Positions 14,023 to 19,099 of a stretch of DNA of 19,099 bases are shown here, piece by piece (within the stretch, counting starts at the first letter, position 1; each line of letters begins with the position of its first letter). Origin of the DNA: Candidatus Nitrosotalea sp. FS (GTDB lineage: Archaea; Thermoproteota; Nitrososphaeria; Nitrososphaerales; Nitrosopumilaceae); the NCBI RefSeq assembly GCF_011319475.1, contig NZ_RCMC01000037.1, positions 3,594-22,692 of the forward strand, given 5' to 3'. The notes under the pieces are model-generated. The model worked only from the letters and a program-made list of their open reading frames with translations. It was not told where the DNA came from and did not search any database. Both the position numbers and the translations under genes were made by a program.

Positions 14023-15066
14023 ATGGGAACAAATGAAGAAATGCGAAAGATACAGTTTACAGGAAAATCATCGTATATCGTTTCACTTCCAAAACAATGG
14101 ATTACCGACATGGGTCTCAAGCAAGGAGACCAAGTAGCAGTAGTAAGACAAGGAATTTCTAATTTACAAATCGTTCCATTAAAACATCATAACAAATCTG
14201 TAGGTACAGAAGAGGCAACGATTGAAATCAAACCAGAAGAAGAAGACTCGACAATTGTTAGAAAACTAATTTCACTTTATCTTCTTGGATTTACTATCAT
14301 AAACGTAAGATCAAAGGTTGGAAGACTAAAGCCATCTCAGAGAAATTCCATCAAAGACGCAGTAAAGGGAATCTTGATGGGAACCGAGATTACTGCAGAT
14401 TCTACTGAAGGCATAACTATCCAGGTACTCATCAATCTGTTTGAGCTTTCAGTTGATGGTGCGCTAAAAAGAATGCTGATAATAGCAAAATCAATGCAAA
14501 ACGATGCATTACTTGCTCAAGAAGAAGGAAATATTGAACTTGCAAAAGAGGTCATAAACAGTGATGACGAAGTAGACAGATTCAGTTTTTACATAATGAG
14601 ACAACTCAAGATAGCAATACAAAATGAACACATGTTAAATGAAATGGGAATAGAAAGCCCGTACCATTGTTTGGGCTATAGACTAATAGTAAAAAATATC
14701 GAACGCGTAGGAGATCACGCAACAGACATTGCAAGAGACTTGCTAGAATACAAAAAACCCATCAAGAAAAACATACTGGACCCAATACATGACATGAATA
14801 CATTTACCTTGTCTGTATTGGATGAAGCCTGTCTATCTCTATTCAAGAAGGATTCTAACGAGGCAGAACGAACAGTACAAAAAACTGCTGAAATTTCAAA
14901 ATATGAAAAAAAGGTTCAGGATGGTCTGAAGACATTGAGGGATACTGAAGAAGTCTACAGAGTTAGAAGAATGAGCGAAAACATACGAAGGATATCAGAA
15001 TATGCAAGTGACATAGCAGAGATAGTCCTAGATGTGACAATAGAAAAAACTCTGCGAAAGCAATAA
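14023..15066 (+). CDS. phoU: AbrB-PhoU fusion protein, phosphate-uptake regulator
   Basis: 347 residues. The N-terminus (about 7-52: [20 protein letters not shown] then [15 protein letters not shown]) is a SpoVT/AbrB-type DNA-binding hairpin. It is followed by two PhoU-like helical bundles (about 110-210 and 230-340) with [15 protein letters not shown] and [18 protein letters not shown] [17 protein letters not shown], then [15 protein letters not shown]. The domain combination is typical of archaeal phosphate regulators, which probably control Pst-type phosphate transporters or polyphosphate; no transporter gene is in the window. It has a leaderless promoter. HflX starts 22 nt after its stop, so they may share a transcript. 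Confidence 0.9.
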   Translation: MGTNEEMRKIQFTGKSSYIVSLPKQWITDMGLKQGDQVAVVRQGISNLQIVPLKHHNKSVGTEEATIEIKPEEEDSTIVRKLISLYLLGFTIINVRSKVGRLKPSQRNSIKDAVKGILMGTEITADSTEGITIQVLINLFELSVDGALKRMLIIAKSMQNDALLAQEEGNIELAKEVINSDDEVDRFSFYIMRQLKIAIQNEHMLNEMGIESPYHCLGYRLIVKNIERVGDHATDIARDLLEYKKPIKKNILDPIHDMNTFTLSVLDEACLSLFKKDSNEAERTVQKTAEISKYEKKVQDGLKTLRDTEEVYRVRRMSENIRRISEYASDIAEIVLDVTIEKTLRKQ

Positions 15067-15088
15067 GATATCGAAGGATGGCAGTAAG

Positions 15089-16219
15089 ATGTTGAAAGAT
15101 TCTGCAATCCTGATTACATATGATAAGGAAGACTCTCTAAAAGAGGCATTAGGCTTGTGTGATGCTGCAGGATATGAAGTTCGCAAGATAATACAACATA
15201 GAATTCTGAACAAATCAAAATACGGACTGGGAGAAGGCAAGGTAGACGAATTAAAGGAGATGTTGTCTTCTATCAAACCCGATGTCATAATCTTTGACGA
15301 GATACTCAAGCCAAGTCAGAATTACAATTTGGCCTCTACTCTGAAAATGAACATACTTGACAGAGAGGCTCTAATTCTTCAGATCTTTGAACGAAGGGCA
15401 AAGAGTTCAGAATCCACCCTGCAAGTCAAGATGGCTCAGCTACGATATGAGATGTCAAGGGCCAAAGAAAAAGTCAGACTTGCAAAGATGGGAGAACAAC
15501 CAGGATTTATGGGGATAGGAAAATTCGAAGTTGATGTTTACTTTAACGATATTAAAAATAGAATGAATGGTGTAAAATCAAAGCTAGCAAAATCATCAAC
15601 GCAACGTGCGCTTCACAGACAAGCAAGAAAGAGATTCGGGTTCAAGACAATCTCTCTTGCTGGATATACATCAGCAGGAAAGACTACACTTTTCAACGTA
15701 CTAACTGGTGAAGAAAAAGAAGAAAGCCCAAAACTCTTCACTACACTCTCTACAACCACACGAAAGATCACTCTAAAAAATTCTGAGGTTTTGATTTCAG
15801 ATACGGTAGGCTTCATAAGTAGATTACCTGCATACATGGTTCAAGCGTTCAAGTCAACTCTTGAGGAGCTTGTCTACACAGACGTTGTAATAGTTGTCAT
15901 CGATGTTAGTGATACAATATTGGAATTAAGAAAGAAATTCAAGAGTTGTATTTCTACCTTAGATGAGATTGGAGTAAGTAAAGACAAGATGATCTTTGTT
16001 CTAAATAAATCAGATTTGGTTTCAAAAGAAGAGGTGATTGAGAGGGCAAATCAACTAGACTTGACAAATAATAAAAAATGGTTAGCAGTATCATCTTCAA
16101 CTGGATTCAACATTACACAATTAAAGACTCTGATATACCAAGCATTAGACAATTCGCCAGTAACAGAGGAAAAAAAGGAAATACAAAGACCAGAAATTAA
16201 AATAAATTATGAAGATTGA
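15089..16219 (+). CDS. hflX: Ribosome-associated GTPase HflX
   Basis: TRAFAC-class GTPase that binds the large ribosomal subunit and is linked to ribosome splitting and rescue. Of 376 residues, 1-100 form the HflX N-terminal domain ([47 protein letters not shown]), 105-185 a coiled helical linker, and 188-360 the G domain: G1 GYTSAGKTT (192-200), G2 TTL (218-220), G3 DTVGF (238-242), G4 NKSD (306-309) and a G5-like VSSSTG. The archaeal length is shorter than bacterial HflX (about 420). Its 3' end overlaps the tRNA methyltransferase gene by 11 nt, so the two are translationally coupled. Confidence 0.95.
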   Translation: MLKDSAILITYDKEDSLKEALGLCDAAGYEVRKIIQHRILNKSKYGLGEGKVDELKEMLSSIKPDVIIFDEILKPSQNYNLASTLKMNILDREALILQIFERRAKSSESTLQVKMAQLRYEMSRAKEKVRLAKMGEQPGFMGIGKFEVDVYFNDIKNRMNGVKSKLAKSSTQRALHRQARKRFGFKTISLAGYTSAGKTTLFNVLTGEEKEESPKLFTTLSTTTRKITLKNSEVLISDTVGFISRLPAYMVQAFKSTLEELVYTDVVIVVIDVSDTILELRKKFKSCISTLDEIGVSKDKMIFVLNKSDLVSKEEVIERANQLDLTNNKKWLAVSSSTGFNITQLKTLIYQALDNSPVTEEKKEIQRPEIKINYED

Positions 16220-16739
16220 AGTTTTACGCATAGGTACAAGACTTGTTAGAGATGACAGAGTAACTACTCACGTAACTCTTGTATCAAGGGCATTTGGGGC
16301 ATCAAAGATATACATGTATGATGCAAATCCAGAGATAAAAGAGACCGTATCCAAGGTAAACAAGATGTGGGGCAGTGATTTCAAAGTAGAGATCATTGAA
16401 AATTGGAAGGATGTCATAAAATCAAAAAAGAAGGATCTGTTCAAGATAGTCCATTTAACAATGTATGGTGAAAATGTTAATGACATACAGGATCAAGTAA
16501 AAAAAGAAGAAAAAATTTTGATTGTGGTTGGTGCAGAAAAGGTTCCAAGGGAAGTATATGACATGGCAGACTATAACATCGCAATTGGAAATCAACCGCA
16601 TTCAGAGATATCAGCACTTGCGATATTGCTTGATAGAATTTTACAAGGACAATACCTTCAGAAAAAATATTCAGATGGAGAACGTGAAATAATCCCAACA
16701 AAAAAGGGAAAAAATGTAATAGATAAAACTGCCAATTGA
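16209..16739 (+). CDS. trm56: tRNA (cytidine(56)-2'-O)-methyltransferase aTrm56
   Basis: SPOUT-class enzyme that methylates the 2'-OH of C56 in the T-loop of archaeal tRNAs with S-adenosylmethionine. The 176 residues match the family throughout: [20 protein letters not shown] at the N-terminus, [16 protein letters not shown], then the trefoil-knot SAM site [18 protein letters not shown] and the C-terminal [18 protein letters not shown]. The ATG lies inside the last codons of hflX. A 65-nt gap with its own TATA box separates it from tfe. Confidence 0.96.
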   Translation: MKIEVLRIGTRLVRDDRVTTHVTLVSRAFGASKIYMYDANPEIKETVSKVNKMWGSDFKVEIIENWKDVIKSKKKDLFKIVHLTMYGENVNDIQDQVKKEEKILIVVGAEKVPREVYDMADYNIAIGNQPHSEISALAILLDRILQGQYLQKKYSDGEREIIPTKKGKNVIDKTAN

Positions 16740-16773
16740 ACTAATTATATAAAAACAGGTTAAAACCATTTGA

Positions 16774-16782
16774 TTAAATATA
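16774..16782 (+). promoter_or_regulatory. TATA box for tfe
   Basis: TTAAATATA is centred about 27 nt before the tfe ATG, predicting a leaderless message. A second AT-rich element, TTATATAAAAA (16745-16755), lies too far upstream for the same start but could serve a longer transcript. Confidence 0.5.
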
Positions 16783-16804
16783 GAGATTAGGAAAGAAGAG
16801 TATA

Positions 16805-17314
16805 ATGTCAGTTGAGCATGAGGATCCTTTTGTAAAAATTGCTGCCTTGATTGGCGGAGATGAGTACCTAAAAGTTGCTCGTTCTCTCCTCAATACGGAA
16901 GATGCTACAGATGAGGAAATAGCAAGTTCGACTGGACTTAGAATTAACATAGTAAGAAAGGTACTGTATGATCTTTTTGGTAAAGCTCTGATAACAGGCA
17001 TTAGAGTAAAGGACGAAAAGAAGGGATGGTTTGTCTACAGATGGAGAGCAAGAAAGGATGAAGTCGATAATTTTATTGAGAATCAAAAGAAGAAGATTGT
17101 AGAAAGACTACAGCAAAGAGTAGACTATGAAAACTCGGCTGATTTTTACCATTGCGGAAATGAAGACTGCCAGAAATTGACCTTTGAAAAGGCCCTGGAT
17201 TTATCCTTCAAATGTCCTACCTGTGGAAAATTGGTAAATCTTTCAAAAAATGAAAAACTCAAAAAGGCTTTGCAGGGAAAAATAGATCAGTTACGTGATG
17301 ATCTAAAACACTAG
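16805..17314 (+). CDS. tfe: Transcription initiation factor TFE (TFIIE-alpha homologue)
   Basis: Helps open the promoter complex together with TBP, TFB and RNA polymerase. The 169 residues show an N-terminal extended winged helix (about 7-85: DPFVKIAALIGGDEYLKVA, then ATDEEIASSTGLRINIVRKVLYD in pieces, VYRW), a coiled linker (85-108) and a zinc ribbon with C117, C122, C137 and C140, then a short Lys-rich C-terminal helix. Length is normal. It converges with arfC, sharing 4 nt at the stop codons. Confidence 0.96.
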   Translation: MSVEHEDPFVKIAALIGGDEYLKVARSLLNTEDATDEEIASSTGLRINIVRKVLYDLFGKALITGIRVKDEKKGWFVYRWRARKDEVDNFIENQKKKIVERLQQRVDYENSADFYHCGNEDCQKLTFEKALDLSFKCPTCGKLVNLSKNEKLKKALQGKIDQLRDDLKH

Positions 17315-17952
17315 GACACATAGTGTAAAACTAGTTCATTTTGTATTTTCTTGATCTTTTTTAATTTAAAAGAGTTTGATACATTTTCAAATCCAATACC
17401 TTCAACTAGAGAAATTGCAGTATTTCCTCCTAGAACATATGGTGTAACAGTAATTATAATTTCATCCACTAGTTTTTCTTTGAAAAAATACCAGTTGGTT
17501 GTACCTCCACCTTCAACAACAATTCTTTTGATGTCTCTTTTATCAAGTATCTGCATTAGTTTCTTTATGTTGATTTTTTTCTTTCCACATCTGATTACTT
17601 GGGCTCCTTTTGCAACAAACTTTTCCATGTTTTTAGTATTTTCTGATACAACAAGTATGGTAGGTGTTTTTTTTGCTGTTCTGATCACTTTTGATTTTAG
17701 AGATAAGCTACCGTTTGGATCAAGAATTATACGAATTGGGTTTTTTCCTTTTACATGCCTGACAGTAAGTGATGGATTGTCTACATTGACAGTATTTTTT
17801 CCTACCAATATGGCATCAACACTTTTCCGAAGAGTATGGACTCGTACCAAGTCTTTTTTTGATGAGAGGTTAGACCTTCCAGTACGTGTAGCTATCTTTC
17901 CATCAATGCTGATGGCAGCACTGAGTATCACATAGGGCCTAGATTTTTCCAT
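17311..17952 (-). CDS. arfC: 2,5-diamino-6-(ribosylamino)-pyrimidinone 5'-phosphate reductase (ArfC/RIB7 type)
   Basis: NAD(P)H-dependent reductase of riboflavin and deazaflavin (F420) synthesis that turns the ribosyl side chain into ribityl. In archaea and fungi this occurs before deamination. The 213 residues are a stand-alone RibD C-terminal domain: SAAISIDGKIATRTGRS (11-27), LRKSVDAILVGKNTV (41-55), NPSLTVR, IILDPNGSL, then VVEGGGTTNWYFFKEKLVDE in the C-terminal third. No cytidine-deaminase-like RibD N-domain is present, as expected for ArfC. Its ATG overlaps the 3' end of the upstream amidohydrolase by 14 nt, so the two are translationally coupled. Confidence 0.92.
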   Translation of the reverse strand: MEKSRPYVILSAAISIDGKIATRTGRSNLSSKKDLVRVHTLRKSVDAILVGKNTVNVDNPSLTVRHVKGKNPIRIILDPNGSLSLKSKVIRTAKKTPTILVVSENTKNMEKFVAKGAQVIRCGKKKINIKKLMQILDKRDIKRIVVEGGGTTNWYFFKEKLVDEIIITVTPYVLGGNTAISLVEGIGFENVSNSFKLKKIKKIQNELVLHYVS

Positions 17953-19099
17953 GCACTAGTTTTCCCTCATACATCACTGCTTTTATGGTATTTTCTGAAG
18001 CCCTATGCACTATTGATGCGTGAGGATTGTGCATTGGCTCTAGATCAATTGCATGTTTTTCAATGAATATGCAATCTGCCATGTTACCATTTTGAATAAT
18101 TCCAATTTTTCCACCCAAAAGTTTTGAAGCATTTGTGGTAGCCATCTTGAGTATATCTTTTGGACTAATCTTTTCTTTTTCATGGCCATTGAAACTTTCC
18201 AAAGATAATCCATTTCCCTGAACATGTCAGGCGAATTTATCATGACATTGTCAGTTCCAATAGCAATGTTACAGCCTGCATCAAGCATAACATCTACATC
18301 AGGAATGCCTTCTGCAAGAGATCCATTTGCTCTTGGACATACAACTATACTTGCTCTATTTTTTATTGCAAGTACAAGATCTTTTTTTGAGGCATAAGTC
18401 ATATGGACCAAGAAATTTGGTTTTGCAAGTAGGGCTCGCTGAGTCTCAGTTTTTCCAGATATCTTTTTTGATATCTTGTTACTTTCTTCAGTCTCTGCAG
18501 AGTGGATAGCACGAATTTTCCTAGTCTTTGCAAAGTATTGTAATGCAGAATCGCTAAACTCATTTGGACCACTAATACCAAGCCCATCACAGTTCAGTAG
18601 AAAGTTTTGAAGTGAGGATTTGTGAAATTGTGGAATTGGTGTGTTATTCTTGATGGATCTTAAATCTTGATAATATTCAATTCTTCCAAGAATGACAGGC
18701 CTTATTGGGATACCCAATGTGGCATTTTTTAATAGGTTAATTCCTTCACTGCCTCCTTCTCGAAAATCTATGAACGATGTTATTCCTTTTCTAATCATTG
18801 AGATACAAGAATTTTTCACAAAACTTGCCAAGTGATGTTTATCAGAATTTTTGAGAATCTTTTGCTTAAACCCACTAACTGGGTGTATCTTTTCCTCAAC
18901 GCCTGAATCTATTCCTATGTCCTTGGCTATAGAATCCCCAATGTGTGTATGAGAGTTGACTAGTCCAGGCATCATTAAGAGGCCTTCACCGTCAAGTGTA
19001 ACCTCATTTTTTTGTGGCAAGAGTTTTGTCCCTATTTGTCCTATATGCTTTCCAGAAATTCTCACACTAGTGCTGTGGATATAATCTAGCTCTTTACCA
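17939..19099 (-). CDS. COG0402-type amidohydrolase (deaminase-like), 5' partial, with a one-base frameshift
   Basis: The frame is open to the right edge, so the true start lies outside; the GTG at 19065 is internal (upstream codons encode GKELDYIHSTS, fitting the family's first strand). Visible motifs of the ATZ/TRZ, cytosine/guanine-deaminase-like group are MPGLVNSHTHIGDS (HxH metal site), AIHSAETEES (His/Glu), NFLVHMTY (His), VVCPRANGSLAEGIPDV and IGTDNVMINSPDMFREM (Asp). After MAMKK the frame breaks at an A5 run (18180-18176). One extra A gives MKKEKISPKDILKMAT and the normal C-terminus, ASKLLGGKIGIIQNGNMADCIF and onward, ending at TAG 17941-17939. Corrected, about 386 residues are in the window. 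The gene overlaps arfC by 14 nt. The substrate is unknown; an aminopyrimidine of riboflavin synthesis is an attractive guess. Confidence 0.82.

Noticed and set aside
17351..17935. 194-codon open frame on the plus strand opposite arfC
   Set aside because: Exact antisense of a conserved reductase; the hydrophobic translation is the usual result of reading the complementary strand of such a gene.
1..19099. Mobile elements, prophage, defence systems or CRISPR repeats
   Set aside because: Read on both strands, no transposase, integrase, direct-repeat array or attachment-site repeat was seen; the content is core metabolism and information processing.

Overview
The window looks like part of a chromosome of an ammonia-oxidising archaeon of the Nitrososphaerota (Thaumarchaeota), probably Nitrosopumilales. 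Evidence is the archaeal/eukaryotic-type information genes (L44e, S27e, TFE, NAC-alpha, thermosome, aTrm56), the archaeal CobY guanylyltransferase in a B12 gene cluster, low GC, very tight packing, and TATA boxes centred about 26 nt upstream of start codons (mostly leaderless messages). No mobile element, CRISPR array, tRNA or rRNA gene was seen.

Layout. 1-2698 (-): the 5' half of a thermosome subunit (TTG start, cut by the window edge), preceded by an adenine-deaminase-like amidohydrolase. 2765-3240 (+): ribosomal proteins L44e and S27e, overlapping by one base. 3223-7428 (-): a compact late-cobalamin operon, in transcription order cobD (threonine-phosphate decarboxylase), cbiP, cbiB, cobS, cobY, joined by start/stop overlaps. 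7515-10086 (+): aspartate-semialdehyde dehydrogenase (one-base frameshift), an Lrp/AsnC regulator, and a CtaB-type heme o synthase. 10090-12155 (-): a UbiD-family decarboxylase (probable anhydromevalonate-phosphate decarboxylase), a small uncharacterised protein translationally coupled to it, and a zinc-binding protein with a Lys/Ala-rich tail. 12302-12391 (+): a TATA box, long hairpin and T-run that look like a small RNA gene. 12390-13922 (-): a PUA-domain protein, NAC-alpha, and an uncharacterised RuvC/YqgF-like RNase H-fold protein. 14023-17314 (+): an AbrB-PhoU regulator, HflX GTPase, tRNA C56 2'-O-methyltransferase and transcription factor TFE. 17311-19099 (-): the riboflavin-pathway reductase ArfC and an overlapping upstream amidohydrolase (frameshifted, cut by the window edge).

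How they work together. The cobalamin block makes the aminopropanol-phosphate linker (CobD), amidates the corrin ring (CbiP), attaches the linker (CbiB), activates it (CobY) and adds the lower-ligand riboside (CobS). CbiP appears to lack its glutamine amidotransferase domain, and its last 30 codons are reached only through a -1 shift at an A_AAA_AAA heptamer. At the right end, a COG0402-type amidohydrolase overlaps arfC; this raises the possibility that it is the pyrimidine deaminase of archaeal riboflavin synthesis. Three genes carry one-base deletions that break otherwise intact reading frames, so sequence error must be considered for each.
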